Of a stretch of 42,749 bases of DNA, positions 7,864 through 16,123 are shown one piece after another (position 1 is the first letter of the stretch; each line of letters starts with the position of its first letter). Below the pieces are notes generated by a model that searched no databases, was not told the DNA's origin, and saw nothing but the letters and a program-made list of their open reading frames with translations. This stretch comes from JAIEPT01 sp038217425. Lineage in GTDB: Bacteria > Planctomycetota > Planctomycetia > Gemmatales > Gemmataceae. The stretch covers positions 1 to 42,749 of the forward strand of contig JBBQPM010000042.1 in assembly GCA_038217425.1 (NCBI GenBank). The letters are read 5' to 3'. The translations under genes and the position numbers were made by a program.

Positions 7864-8768
7864 TCGCATTGGCGCTGGTGGTCGCAGCCCCTTTCGCGCT
7901 CTCCGCCCAGGATTCCAAAATCAAAAAAACGGATCTCCTGGAGATCCGCTTCCACGACGAAACCTCGCTCAAACTCCTCATTCTCGACGAACTCGTCGAA
8001 GTCGAAACGCCCTACGGCGCCCTCAAAATCCCCATGAAGGACGTCAAGCAGATCGAGTTCGGACTGCGGCATTCTGCCGACGAACTCAAAAACCTGCAGG
8101 ACGCTCTCGACGACCTCGCCAAGAACGACGCCAAGAAGGGGCCGGAAGCGGTCAAGACGCTCCTGGGCCTGCGCGAAAAGGCCTACGCGGGACTCCTGAA
8201 GGCCACGCGCTCGGAAGACAAGGAATTCGTCCGTCGGGTGGAAGAGGTGCTAATGAAGATGCGTGAAACCGTCGAGGAGGAAAGGCTGGCCGCGCCGCTG
8301 CACGATACGGTGCAGACCGACGAGATGCGCGTTTCGGGGAAAATTCTGACGGCGCATCTCAAGGTAAAGACCTCGCAGTTCGGCGAACAGTCGCTGAAAG
8401 TCGCCGACATCCGCTGGATTCGCGTCTCGAATCTGAACGCGGAGGAATTCGATCCGGCGCTGGTGCTGCCCGACCCGGGCAACCTGGGCGGAGTTCGCAG
8501 CAATCCCGGCACGGTCCTTTATTACCGCGTCACCGGCGGCAGCGCCGGCGCGGGGGGCGTCTACGGCACCAACGTCTACACCATCGATTCCAACCTCGCA
8601 GGCGCCTCGGTCCACGCCGGCGCCCTGAAGTCGGGACAGGTCGGCGTCGTCCGCGTCACCCTCATGGGCCCCCTCCCCAATTTCACCGCCTCCAACCAAA
8701 ACGGCATCACCAGTTCCGGCTACGGCGCCTACCCCGGCTACCGCGTGTCGAAGATCGGGTCGAAGTAA
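7851..8768 (+). CDS. Secreted LCCL-domain protein
   Basis: A 305-residue exported protein. The start at 7851 (MVRLIALALVVAAPFALSAQ) gives a clean signal peptide and has GGAGGT five bases upstream. Residues about 25-75 are a beta-rich region (RFHDETSLKLLILDELVEVE). Next comes a charged helical region of about 80 residues that may form a coiled coil. The C-terminal 85 residues are a LCCL domain: PGTVLYYRVTGG, then VYGTNVYTIDSNLAGASVHA and GALKSGQVGVVRVTLMGPL, which are its conserved blocks. LCCL domains occur in extracellular eukaryotic proteins and are frequent in planctomycetes, where their ligand is unknown. A role in the periplasm or cell envelope is inferred. Confidence 0.8.
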   Translation: MVRLIALALVVAAPFALSAQDSKIKKTDLLEIRFHDETSLKLLILDELVEVETPYGALKIPMKDVKQIEFGLRHSADELKNLQDALDDLAKNDAKKGPEAVKTLLGLREKAYAGLLKATRSEDKEFVRRVEEVLMKMRETVEEERLAAPLHDTVQTDEMRVSGKILTAHLKVKTSQFGEQSLKVADIRWIRVSNLNAEEFDPALVLPDPGNLGGVRSNPGTVLYYRVTGGSAGAGGVYGTNVYTIDSNLAGASVHAGALKSGQVGVVRVTLMGPLPNFTASNQNGITSSGYGAYPGYRVSKIGSK

Positions 8769-8780
8769 ATAAATTCATTA

Positions 8781-8875
8781 GCCACAGAGGGCACAAAGAA
8801 CACAGAGAAAAAAGAAGTGGCTGACTCGACCAATCTTTTTCAATTTTCTCTGAGTTCTCGGCGCCCTCTGCGGCT
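8781..8875. repeat. Imperfect inverted repeat of the CCACAGAGG type
   Basis: The left arm (8781-8813, starting GCCACAGAGGGCACAAAGAA) and the right arm (8844-8875, ending GCGCCCTCTGCGGCT) are imperfect reverse complements around a 30-bp spacer. From memory, similar CACAGAG-rich dispersed repeats occur between genes in many bacterial genomes. Here it lies 12 bp after the LCCL gene, where it could also serve as a weak 3' hairpin. Confidence 0.65.
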
Positions 8876-8913
8876 GATTTGATTTGGAACACATTCACTC
8901 ACGGAGGAGTTTC

Positions 8914-9765
8914 ATGCCACGGAATATTTCGCTATTTGCCGTTTTGCTCTTCGCCGCCGGCGTTCACGCTCAAGCCCCCGCGCCCTGGAGTTTTAGCTGG
9001 CAAAAGGGCCAAGCCCTCATCTACAAGACCCAGCACCAGACGCAGGTCGCGGAACTCATCGACGGCAAGAAGACGCAGTCGTCGTCGGACATCCGCGTCA
9101 CCAAGCGCTGGCTCGTCACCGACGTCGATCCCATGGGCGTGGCCACCCTCGAGATGTCGATCATCGCCTTGCGGCACGAGCAATCCAAGGGGGACGGCAA
9201 GTCCCTGCTGTTCGACTCCGCCGACCTCGAGAAAAGCACGCCCGATCTGCGCGAACTCAACAAGTTCCTCGGGCAGATCGTCACGGAGCTACGCATCGAC
9301 GGGCAGGGGCGCATCTGGGACGTGAAGAAAGGCTCTAAGGTCAAGCTCGAGGCCGACCCGCCGTTCAGCCTGGTGCTGCCGGGAGCCGCACTCCAGGAAG
9401 GGCAGGCGTGGGTGCGGAAGTACAAGATCACGCTGGAGCCCCCTGCCGGCGCCGGCGAACAGTTCGACGCTCAGCAGAAGTACACGGTGCTCAAGAACAG
9501 CGCCGGCCTGGCGACCATCGACCTGGCGACCGAGATCAAGTCGATGCCCGATTCGTTCCAGGAGAAGCTGCCGCTGGCACAGAAGGAATTGCGCGGACAG
9601 CTCACGTTCGACCACGCCAAGGGGTTGCTGGTCAGCGTGAACTTGCTCGCGGAGAAGACGATCGAGAATCACCAGGGCAAAGGGAGCTTGTACACGTTCC
9701 GCACATCGTTCACGGAGCAACTCGAGACGGGCGGCATTCTGATTCGACCCGCGAGCGGGAATTAG
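8914..9765 (+). CDS. Secreted protein, DUF6263-like
   Basis: A 283-residue exported protein. The ATG at 8914 follows GGAGGAG and starts a signal peptide (MPRNISLFAVLLFAAGVHAQ). The mature part opens with WSFSWQKGQALIYKTQHQTQ. It is a single beta-rich domain with later blocks such as LPGAALQEGQAWVRKYKI and GSLYTFRTSFTEQLETGG. The layout resembles the planctomycete DUF6263-type proteins, whose function is unknown; the assignment is from overall pattern, not a distinctive motif. It has no membrane anchor beyond the signal peptide. It probably has its own promoter, because a dispersed repeat separates it from the LCCL gene. Confidence 0.7.
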   Translation: MPRNISLFAVLLFAAGVHAQAPAPWSFSWQKGQALIYKTQHQTQVAELIDGKKTQSSSDIRVTKRWLVTDVDPMGVATLEMSIIALRHEQSKGDGKSLLFDSADLEKSTPDLRELNKFLGQIVTELRIDGQGRIWDVKKGSKVKLEADPPFSLVLPGAALQEGQAWVRKYKITLEPPAGAGEQFDAQQKYTVLKNSAGLATIDLATEIKSMPDSFQEKLPLAQKELRGQLTFDHAKGLLVSVNLLAEKTIENHQGKGSLYTFRTSFTEQLETGGILIRPASGN

Positions 9766-9804
9766 AGCTGCTCACGTTTGCACTACATTTGGCGAGCCTG
9801 GGTC

Positions 9805-9863
9805 GCGTCAGCGCCCGGAGTATCGAGAACTTGCAATCTATCCTGTACTCCGGGCGCGGACGC
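9805..9863. repeat. Inverted repeat between convergent genes
   Basis: The arms 9805-9822 (GCGTCAGCGCCCGGAGTA) and 9846-9863 are reverse complements with one mismatch over 18 bases, around a 23-bp spacer. It sits between two convergent genes and could act as a bidirectional terminator or be another dispersed palindrome. A second small palindrome (AAGCCCA, T, TGGGCTT at 9883-9897) touches the stop codon of the minus-strand gene. Confidence 0.7.
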
Positions 9864-9896
9864 TAACCGCTCTAGCGTTTCCAAGCCCATTGGGCT

Positions 9897-10577
9897 TTAG
9901 CGAATCTCGATCAGGCTCACGCGTCCCTGGGCGAGTTTCTCGCGCATGCCGGGCCAACTCGGCTGCATCGTCCCTTCCCAGATGCGCAGATTCTTGAACG
10001 ACGCCGAGCCTCCCGTCACTGTGAAGCCAATGTTGGAGATCGGCAAATCCAGGCCCATGTGCAGTCCGTAGCCGACCACGTGACCGTCCAGCGTGGCGAC
10101 GATTTCCTTGCCTGCTTGTTCCAGGATGAACGTGTGCCATTCTCCGGGCTTTAGCTCGACGTCGTTATTGTCGAGAAGTTCGGCCTTGTCGGACTGGTTC
10201 TTGTCGGACGAATCTTTCTTGATCACGACCTTCGTGGGCGTGAGCAGTAGTCGGCTCAAGTGGCCCTTGCTCGAATTGATGCTGACCGACGCGGTCTTGG
10301 CGTCTTCGAACTTGATCGAGAACTGGACAATTGTGCTGGTCGACTTGAGCGGTCGGCGGAACGTGGCGGCGTGCGCGTCGTCCTTGAGTTCCGTACCGCG
10401 CAGGACGCCGGCGACGATCTCCCATTTGCCCTTGCCCGCCTTGAATTCCGCGGGCATCTTGCTCAAATCTTCGCTGACCAGCAGCTTCCCGCGCGTGAGC
10501 ATGGCGGGCGCCGGCTCCTCGGCGCAGAGCGCAGCGGATGCGAACAAGGCAAGGGCCAGGGTAAATATGCGGTACAT
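9897..10577 (-). CDS. Secreted 3-keto-disaccharide hydrolase/DUF1080-like (LamG-fold) protein
   Basis: A 226-residue exported protein. The ATG at 10577 gives a signal peptide (MYRIFTLALALFASAALCAE). The rest is one jelly-roll-like domain: KWEIVAGVLRGTELKDD, then STSTIVQFSIKFEDAK, then ELKPGEWHTFILEQAGKEIV and ATLDGHVV, ending SASFKNLRIWEG. That order (W-x-V-x-x-G-x-L, G-E-W-H, LDG, F-x-x-L-x-x-W) is typical of DUF1080 domains, which are abundant in planctomycetes; some members act on 3-keto-sugars. Catalytic residues cannot be checked by eye, so the enzymatic role is uncertain. It is convergent with the gene before it. Confidence 0.72.
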   Translation of the reverse strand: MYRIFTLALALFASAALCAEEPAPAMLTRGKLLVSEDLSKMPAEFKAGKGKWEIVAGVLRGTELKDDAHAATFRRPLKSTSTIVQFSIKFEDAKTASVSINSSKGHLSRLLLTPTKVVIKKDSSDKNQSDKAELLDNNDVELKPGEWHTFILEQAGKEIVATLDGHVVGYGLHMGLDLPISNIGFTVTGGSASFKNLRIWEGTMQPSWPGMREKLAQGRVSLIEIR

Positions 10578-10763
10578 GTCGGCTCCATGGAGAAGGGGTG
10601 AGAGGCCTTCATTCTTGCAGACGCCGACGCCTTCCGCCAGTCTTTTTGCGTGAAGATCTTGCGAGCTTTCGGACAAGGGCGAAAGCGAGTTCCCGAGGAC
10701 TTCCATGGCCGGTCGAGCGTACGTTCCGACGCTCCCCGGGAACCCGTTTCGCCCCTGCCGAAA

Positions 10764-11063
10764 TTAGTGCACATCGCTGTCGAAGACCGTGTCCCTGGAA
10801 GATTCGCTTTGCAGTTGCATGCCGCGAATGATCTGCTCTACGACGAGGCGTCCAATCTTCAGCGAAAGTTCGTCCAGCGACAGCGGGTCGCTGCGAAACT
10901 GATCCGCCAGGACATACGACCAAACGACTTTCTCGATGGAAGTGTCCTGCTTTCCCGTCAGAATAATGCGCCTGACAATTTTCATCATCGGCCCCTTCAG
11001 CGTGCGGCGAACGTTGTCGCCCGAAATTCTTCCCGTTCCAAAATAGTTCGGCGATACCTTCAT
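10764..11063 (-). CDS. Hypothetical 99-residue protein
   Basis: A small, charged cytoplasmic protein starting MKVSPNYFGTGRISGDNVRR. It is supported by a ribosome site (AAGGAA, eight bases before the ATG at 11063) and by a protein-like composition with a predicted helical C-terminal half (PLSLDELSLKIGRLVVEQII). It has no signal peptide, membrane segment or known motif. It lies 88 bp after a surface-protein gene on the same strand, so the two may be co-transcribed. I do not recognise the family. Confidence 0.5.
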   Translation of the reverse strand: MKVSPNYFGTGRISGDNVRRTLKGPMMKIVRRIILTGKQDTSIEKVVWSYVLADQFRSDPLSLDELSLKIGRLVVEQIIRGMQLQSESSRDTVFDSDVH

Positions 11064-11151
11064 AAGTGTATTCCTTTAAGAATCTCTTCGTGAGATCCGG
11101 CGACGATGGTGCGGAACGCGCCGTCCCTGGCGCCCCTGGGTTTTCCGAGAT

Positions 11152-11808
11152 TTATTGGCGCACGATGGAGAGCCTCGTGTCGGAGTTGAGCTTGAACCAG
11201 TCCGTCGTCCGCGCCCAGGCAGTTCCTTCCTCGCCGGGGTTGAGCCGAAGGGTGAGATAAAACCTGCCGGTGTAGGTGACTTCTGCGGTCTGGCCTTGCA
11301 GCGAGCGGATGCCGCCGAAGGTGACGATGAGCCCGCGGGCATGCTCGTCTTCCACTCGGCCCTCGAATGTCCAGATGTTGTTGTGCTCGTGAATCGCCCG
11401 GAAATCGAGGATGCGAGGCGGCGTACTGGCGATTTGATGCCCCAGCACCGCGGAACTTTTGCCGCTCAGCGTCACCGCCTTGATCTTGATTTCGCCGGCA
11501 AAGGTAGCGGGTGCGTCCAGACGAAAGGCGCCATTGGGATCCGTCAGGACCTGTTGATTTACCGGGCCGCGAAACGTCACCAGCGCGGGGACGCCCTGAA
11601 GATTCTCGACCTTTCCGGTGATGCTGACTTCGTTGCGAAATCCGTACACGATCTGGAAATCCAGCTGCGGCGGCGGCTGCTTCAGCTTGACTGCAGGGAC
11701 CAGGCGATGTTCCAAATGTTCCAACTCCGGCTTGACATGTCGGTTGCACGGCGGCGGCGCAGTTCTCCCGGCGGCGAGTTTGAGTCGCCTCAAAAGCGTT
11801 TTTAACAC
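11152..11808 (-). CDS. Surface protein with planctomycete LExLExRxxPA export motif and Ig-like region
   Basis: A 218-residue protein. Instead of a normal signal peptide it has a basic N-terminus followed by PELEHLEHRLVPA at residues 27-39, the motif found near the N-terminus of many Gemmataceae surface proteins and thought to direct export. The rest is beta-rich with an Ig-like or carboxypeptidase-regulatory pattern: SITGKVENLQGVPALVTF, VLTDPNGAFRLDAPATFAGE, and WTFEGRVEDEHARGLIVTFG, probably two related sandwich domains. The start is a GTG at 11808 with AGGAGA seven bases upstream. An extracellular structural or binding role is inferred. Confidence 0.7.
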   Translation of the reverse strand: MLKTLLRRLKLAAGRTAPPPCNRHVKPELEHLEHRLVPAVKLKQPPPQLDFQIVYGFRNEVSITGKVENLQGVPALVTFRGPVNQQVLTDPNGAFRLDAPATFAGEIKIKAVTLSGKSSAVLGHQIASTPPRILDFRAIHEHNNIWTFEGRVEDEHARGLIVTFGGIRSLQGQTAEVTYTGRFYLTLRLNPGEEGTAWARTTDWFKLNSDTRLSIVRQ

Positions 11809-12072
11809 GATCGGTCTCCTGATTTACGGCAGGGACGCGAACCTCCTCAGACGCGATCAGATGCCGCGCACACGCCGGGCCAGCGTGCGCGTCGTCCGCG
11901 CCGACGCGATGAGGCGCCCTTGCCGCCTCGTCGCGCGAAGTGATTCGAGTCTCCTATTTCCGTAATCGAGAGTTGCGCGAAAAGTTGGACAGCGATTTTT
12001 CGCAAGGTGAGAAAATTCTTCGCGATCGGCGAGTTTCGTCATTCGCCCTGACAAATTCGCGGCAAGATAGCA

Positions 12073-12717
12073 CTACACCTTTTTCTTGATGCGGCGCAGT
12101 AGCTCTTGTTCCAGGCCCAGGTCTCGGCCCTTGAAGATCCACATCAGGTCGGCGGTGTTCTGATCGATGACCTCGAACTGCCGTTCCGCCGTCGGCTCGG
12201 TGCGGAAGATGGCGCCCCCCACGGTCGCTTGCGAGGGTCGCGGCAAGTCTTCCAGCTCCCTTCGTGCGATCACCTCGACGAAAAATCCGCCCTGCACCGG
12301 ATCGGCCGGCAAGATCTGAATCGAGACGCGATGGCGGTACGACTGTAGCGTCGATTGCCATCGGTAGTAGAAGTCGATGCTGCCGGGCTTGGGGAGTTGG
12401 AGGATTCCGGGCGAGACGCGCGGTTTGGTTTCGATGCGGCCGTCATAGCGGTTGGCGGCGTCGAGGTCGAAGCCGTAGTCGCTGAGGACGTGGAGCGTGC
12501 TTTCGAAGATCTTGCCGTAGATCACGGGATTGAGCTCAGGCTGATTGGACGAGCCGAGCGGAATCCAGAGCGGATTGGATTCGAAGTTTGCGAATTGATC
12601 GCCGGAGTCGAGGGCGGCGCGCGGGGCGCCGAGCGGCGTGAAGTCGCCTTCGCCGGTGGTTTGGCATCCCGCCAAGGCGAGTAAGGCCGGTAAACAGGTT
12701 CGCCCGATCCGTCGCAT
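12073..12717 (-). CDS. Predicted lipoprotein of unknown function
   Basis: A 214-residue protein. The ATG at 12717 follows AGGAGAT and starts MRRIGRTCLPALLALAGC, a lipoprotein signal with the acylated cysteine at residue 18. The mature domain contains NPVIYGKIFESTLHVLSDYG, then a segment with RIETKPRVSPG and HRVSIQILPADPVQGGFFVE. The pattern looks like a small alpha/beta domain, but I do not recognise it. It is divergent from the pseudokinase gene with only 73 bp between the starts, so they share a promoter region. A weak ten-pair hairpin lies about 140 bp after the stop (11907-11935) without a T-run. Confidence 0.65.
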   Translation of the reverse strand: MRRIGRTCLPALLALAGCQTTGEGDFTPLGAPRAALDSGDQFANFESNPLWIPLGSSNQPELNPVIYGKIFESTLHVLSDYGFDLDAANRYDGRIETKPRVSPGILQLPKPGSIDFYYRWQSTLQSYRHRVSIQILPADPVQGGFFVEVIARRELEDLPRPSQATVGGAIFRTEPTAERQFEVIDQNTADLMWIFKGRDLGLEQELLRRIKKKV

Positions 12718-12790
12718 GTCCCATCTCCTGCCTGGAAGGCTGCGGCTTATGCCCGAGATTGCCGTAAAATGCAAGAGAGGTTTCGGAAAT

Positions 12791-14902
12791 ATGGAACTGA
12801 AGATCGGACAACGTTTGCCGGGCTACCAGGTGACAGACCTCGTGCGCGCGACGCCGTGGTATCGGCTTTACGCGGGCCGGAAGATTTTCGCGAACTTCGA
12901 TTTTCAGCAGCAAGAGCCGCGCGAAGCTCAGGAGAGCGAATGGCTCGACGTCTACCTGCGTACCCTGAATTACCCCGATCCCGCACAGGCCGAGGACGTC
13001 GTGCTGAGACGCCGACTTGCACGGCAAGAGATCACGCGCGTCCTGGGGCACGGACGCAGCCGGCTTTGGCCCGAACCGATCGATCTCTTCGAGGTCGTCA
13101 ACGACGTCGACGCGCTTCCAGCGGAGCTGCGCGGTAGCGAGCCGATCCTCGTTTTCGCCCGGCCGCGCGGCGAGACGCTTTTGGACTGGCAACGCGAGCC
13201 GGTCCCGATATCGTCGATCTTTTCGGTGCTGGCGGAACTGCTGCACTTTCTGCATCTGTGTCACGAGCAAGGGACGCTGCTGCAGTGTTTGCCGCCGGAA
13301 CAGGTGCTGGTCGATCGCGCGGGGCGGGTTCACTGCCTGGCGGGGGATCTGGCGCTCGATTTGAAATCGTGGCAGACGCAAGGGGGCGGTTCGCCGAGGT
13401 GGCGCGATCTGTTTCCGGACGAACGCTTTCCGATCGGGTTCGCGGCTCCGGAGGTGTTTCAGGATCCGCGCCGCCTGGACCGCCGAAGCGATCTGTTCAG
13501 CTGGGGCGCGTTGGCGATGTTCCTTTTGGGCGGCGGCTCTCCGGAGGAGATTGCCCGCAAGCAAACTCGTCCGTGGGCGACATGGGGCGACGAGCACTTC
13601 GCGGAGCTACGCTCTTTCTTGACCCAAACGCCAGCCAGTTACGTGCGTAACTGGGCAGAGGAACTTCACGTGAGCGCCGACGCGCTGCAGTCGGCCTGGC
13701 CGCACGGGCTTACCGCGCTGCTTCAGCGCGTGCTGTCGATCGATCCGGCGCGACGGCCCGAGAGCGTGCCGCAACTCCGAGATTGGCTGGTCGCGCCGCC
13801 GCTGGATCCGCCCGAAGAATTGCTGGCGTTCTTCAAGGGAGAGGGGGAAGCGAATCTCTGGCTGCGGATACCAACCGAGTTGCAGCCGGGGGTCAATCTG
13901 CTGATCCGGCGCAGTCTCGGGAAACCCGCGGCCACGGCGCGCGACGGGGTTTCGATCTTCGACAATCCGCCGCGGCAAAGCATCTGGGATCGGGCGATGC
14001 CGCTGACCACGGAGCCGATCTATTACACGGCCTTCCTGCGGCGTGGGGAACACTATTCGCCGCCGCGGAGCGCGTGTCTGGATTCTCAGGCGCCGGATTC
14101 TGCGAGCCGAGATCGCTTCAAACGCGTGCGCAAAAAGCTGGTGGAACAGGTGCTGACCCGTCCGGGCGATGCAGCCCTGTGGCAGGAGTTGGACTCTCTG
14201 GCACAGGCGCAGTACGGGGTCGACGCGCCGGCGAAGATTCTCGGCTGGATATGCAAACGCTTGGGCGCCGCCGCGCGCGCCGACCTGGTCCAGGCCTGGC
14301 TCGCGCAAGGGGAGGAAACTCGTCTGTTGCCCTCCTTGCTTGCGCGTGGCCCGCGCGATCCCCACGCCGCCCTCGTGCTCGTCGCGCTGATTCGCTTCCT
14401 CCCCGCGGAACGCCTGCCCCTATTGTTCCCCGCCGTCGGCTGGAAGACGCTGACCGCCACGGATCGACGCGAATTGCTCGGTCGCTTCTGGGCCGGCGTC
14501 AATCCTGACGGCGCCGAGGCCGTCGGACTCTTACGCTTCTATATGGGACACGCCAGCAAGAAGTCGGCCTTCGCCCTGCTCAACGCCTGGGAACAGCAAG
14601 TCGGTTCGGGCGCCGCCCTGCGCCTGCTCCGCGCCGAACTGCAGCAACATCAACTCATGCACTGCCCCCGCTGCGGCATTTCGCTTCGGCGGCAAGCCAT
14701 GTCGGTCCATCTCTGGGACGCGCATCGCCTCATGCTCGACGGGAATCACGTTCGCAATCCCTGGACAATGATCCGCGGTTGGTTGCTCACGTATCGCGAA
14801 AAGCCCGACCTGGAACTTTGGGAGCGCTGCCAGGATCTTGCGCACGATCTCGATCCGCAGGCCGGCCTCGCCAAACTTCAGCAACTTTGGCACGACCTGT
14901 AG
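12791..14902 (+). CDS. Pseudokinase-like protein with C-terminal C2H2 zinc finger
   Basis: A 703-residue cytoplasmic protein. Residues about 10-330 have a Hanks-kinase layout, but the catalytic parts are missing. There is no glycine-rich loop (TDLVRATPWYRLYAG), no VAIK lysine, no HRD (LLQCLPPEQVLVDRAGRVHC instead) and no DFG (AGDLALDL). Structural landmarks remain: FAAPEVF (about 217), DRRSDLFSWGALAMFLLGG (about 231), and an RRPE block. The C-terminal half is helical, with a C2H2 finger at C625, C628, H640 and H645. The ATG at 12791 is preceded by AGAGAGG, 13 bases upstream. A longer frame begins upstream, but it overlaps the divergent lipoprotein gene. A scaffolding or regulatory role is inferred. 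Confidence 0.7.
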   Translation: MELKIGQRLPGYQVTDLVRATPWYRLYAGRKIFANFDFQQQEPREAQESEWLDVYLRTLNYPDPAQAEDVVLRRRLARQEITRVLGHGRSRLWPEPIDLFEVVNDVDALPAELRGSEPILVFARPRGETLLDWQREPVPISSIFSVLAELLHFLHLCHEQGTLLQCLPPEQVLVDRAGRVHCLAGDLALDLKSWQTQGGGSPRWRDLFPDERFPIGFAAPEVFQDPRRLDRRSDLFSWGALAMFLLGGGSPEEIARKQTRPWATWGDEHFAELRSFLTQTPASYVRNWAEELHVSADALQSAWPHGLTALLQRVLSIDPARRPESVPQLRDWLVAPPLDPPEELLAFFKGEGEANLWLRIPTELQPGVNLLIRRSLGKPAATARDGVSIFDNPPRQSIWDRAMPLTTEPIYYTAFLRRGEHYSPPRSACLDSQAPDSASRDRFKRVRKKLVEQVLTRPGDAALWQELDSLAQAQYGVDAPAKILGWICKRLGAAARADLVQAWLAQGEETRLLPSLLARGPRDPHAALVLVALIRFLPAERLPLLFPAVGWKTLTATDRRELLGRFWAGVNPDGAEAVGLLRFYMGHASKKSAFALLNAWEQQVGSGAALRLLRAELQQHQLMHCPRCGISLRRQAMSVHLWDAHRLMLDGNHVRNPWTMIRGWLLTYREKPDLELWERCQDLAHDLDPQAGLAKLQQLWHDL

Positions 14903-14928
14903 TCGCCGATGCGGCGCACAGTTCCTAT

Positions 14929-15059
14929 GCAGACAAGAGTGTCTGCCCTACCGCGGCAGACAAGAGTGTTTGCCCTACCGCGGCAGACAAGTGTCTGCCC
15001 TACCGCGGCAGACAAGTGTTTGCCCTATCGCGGCAGACGAGAGTGTTTGCCCTACCGTG
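14929..15059. repeat. Five tandem hairpin-forming repeats of 25-27 bp
   Basis: Units start at 14929, 14956, 14983, 15008 and 15033, and are 27, 27, 25, 25 and 27 bp long. Each has the form GCAGACAAgagTGTYTGC followed by CCTACCGCG. The first 18 bases of units 1 and 2 form an inverted repeat (GCAGACA/TGTCTGC), so every unit can fold into a small hairpin. Units 3 and 4 share a 2-bp deletion in the loop. The array fills the gap between the pseudokinase stop and the epimerase start. There are no spacers, so it is not a CRISPR array. Confidence 0.9.
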
Positions 15060-15080
15060 ACCGTCGCAATCGGAGCGCTC

Positions 15081-16058
15081 ATGCACGTTCTTCTCACCGG
15101 CGGCTACGGCTGCATTGGCAGCTGGATCGCCAAGAATCTCTTGGGCCAAGACCATCGCGTCTGGATCTACGACCTCAAAGAAGATCCCAAACGCATGCGG
15201 CTCATCATGCCCGAGGAGCAGGTTCGCCAGGTCGTCTTCGTGCAAGGCGACGTCACCGATCTCGCCCGCCTCAAGGACGTCCTGGCCAAGGAGCAAATCA
15301 CGCACGTCGTCCACCTCGCGGGGCTGCAGGTGCCGACGTGTCGTGCCGATCCCATTCTGGGCGCCAAGGTCAACGTCGTCGGCACGCTCGCGGTCTTCGA
15401 AGCGGTCAAGGCCCTGGGAGCGCAGATCCAGCGGCTTGTGTACACGAGTTCCGCCGCGGTCTTCGGTCCGCCCGAGGCGTATCCCGCGGGCAAGCTGGAC
15501 GACGACGCTCCGCTCAAGCCGACCACGCATTACGGCTACTTCAAGTGCTGCAACGAAGGCAACGCCCGCATCTACTTCCAGGACAACGGCATCTCCAGCA
15601 TCGGCCTGCGCCCCTGGACCGTGTTCGGCGTCGGCCGAGATTTCGGCATGACCAGCGAACCGACCAAGGCGATCAAGTCGCTCGCCCTGGGCCGAAAGTA
15701 TCACATCACCTACGGCGGCTGGCAGGATTTGCAGTACGTCGACGACGTCGCCAAGACGTGCGTCCGCTGTTTGACCGCGCCGTACCAGGGGTCGAAAGCC
15801 TACAACCTGCGCGGCCACGTCGTCGACTTGCCGACGTTTCACCAGGCGCTGTGCCGGGTCGAGCCATCGGCGCAGACGCTGATCACGCACGGCGAACGGC
15901 AGATCGCGATCGCCTACGATTTATCGGACGACGCCTTGCAGCGTGATCTGGGCCCGATGCCGTGTCGACCGCTCGAGGATGGCATCCGCGACGCGCTGGA
16001 GATGTTCCGGTCGCTGCAGAAGCAGGGCCGGCTCGATACTGCGGATCTGGACGGTTAA
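15081..16058 (+). CDS. NAD-dependent epimerase/dehydratase (extended SDR, sugar-nucleotide type)
   Basis: A 325-residue extended short-chain dehydrogenase. The N-terminus MHVLLTGGYGCIGSWIAKNL holds the NAD-binding GGxGxxG motif. DVTD follows at about 60, then VYTSSAAVFG (the catalytic Ser strand) and the catalytic YGYFK (Tyr and Lys), then LRPWTVFGVGRD. Family members epimerise or dehydrate nucleotide sugars, or act on related substrates. The substrate cannot be read from the sequence. The ATG at 15081 fits the start of the fold. An upstream extension would run through the tandem repeats and is unlikely. It has no signal peptide and is cytoplasmic. It is convergent with the CAP-domain gene across a strong palindrome. 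Confidence 0.85.
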   Translation: MHVLLTGGYGCIGSWIAKNLLGQDHRVWIYDLKEDPKRMRLIMPEEQVRQVVFVQGDVTDLARLKDVLAKEQITHVVHLAGLQVPTCRADPILGAKVNVVGTLAVFEAVKALGAQIQRLVYTSSAAVFGPPEAYPAGKLDDDAPLKPTTHYGYFKCCNEGNARIYFQDNGISSIGLRPWTVFGVGRDFGMTSEPTKAIKSLALGRKYHITYGGWQDLQYVDDVAKTCVRCLTAPYQGSKAYNLRGHVVDLPTFHQALCRVEPSAQTLITHGERQIAIAYDLSDDALQRDLGPMPCRPLEDGIRDALEMFRSLQKQGRLDTADLDG

Positions 16059-16123
16059 GGCGAACCGTGCTCCCCGCGGGTTACCGTGCGCGGCCGAAAC
16101 TGAGACGTTCGCGATTTCTTTCG

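Noticed and set aside
14929..15059. CRISPR-like array
   Set aside because: The units abut directly with no unique spacers, and no cas genes are present.
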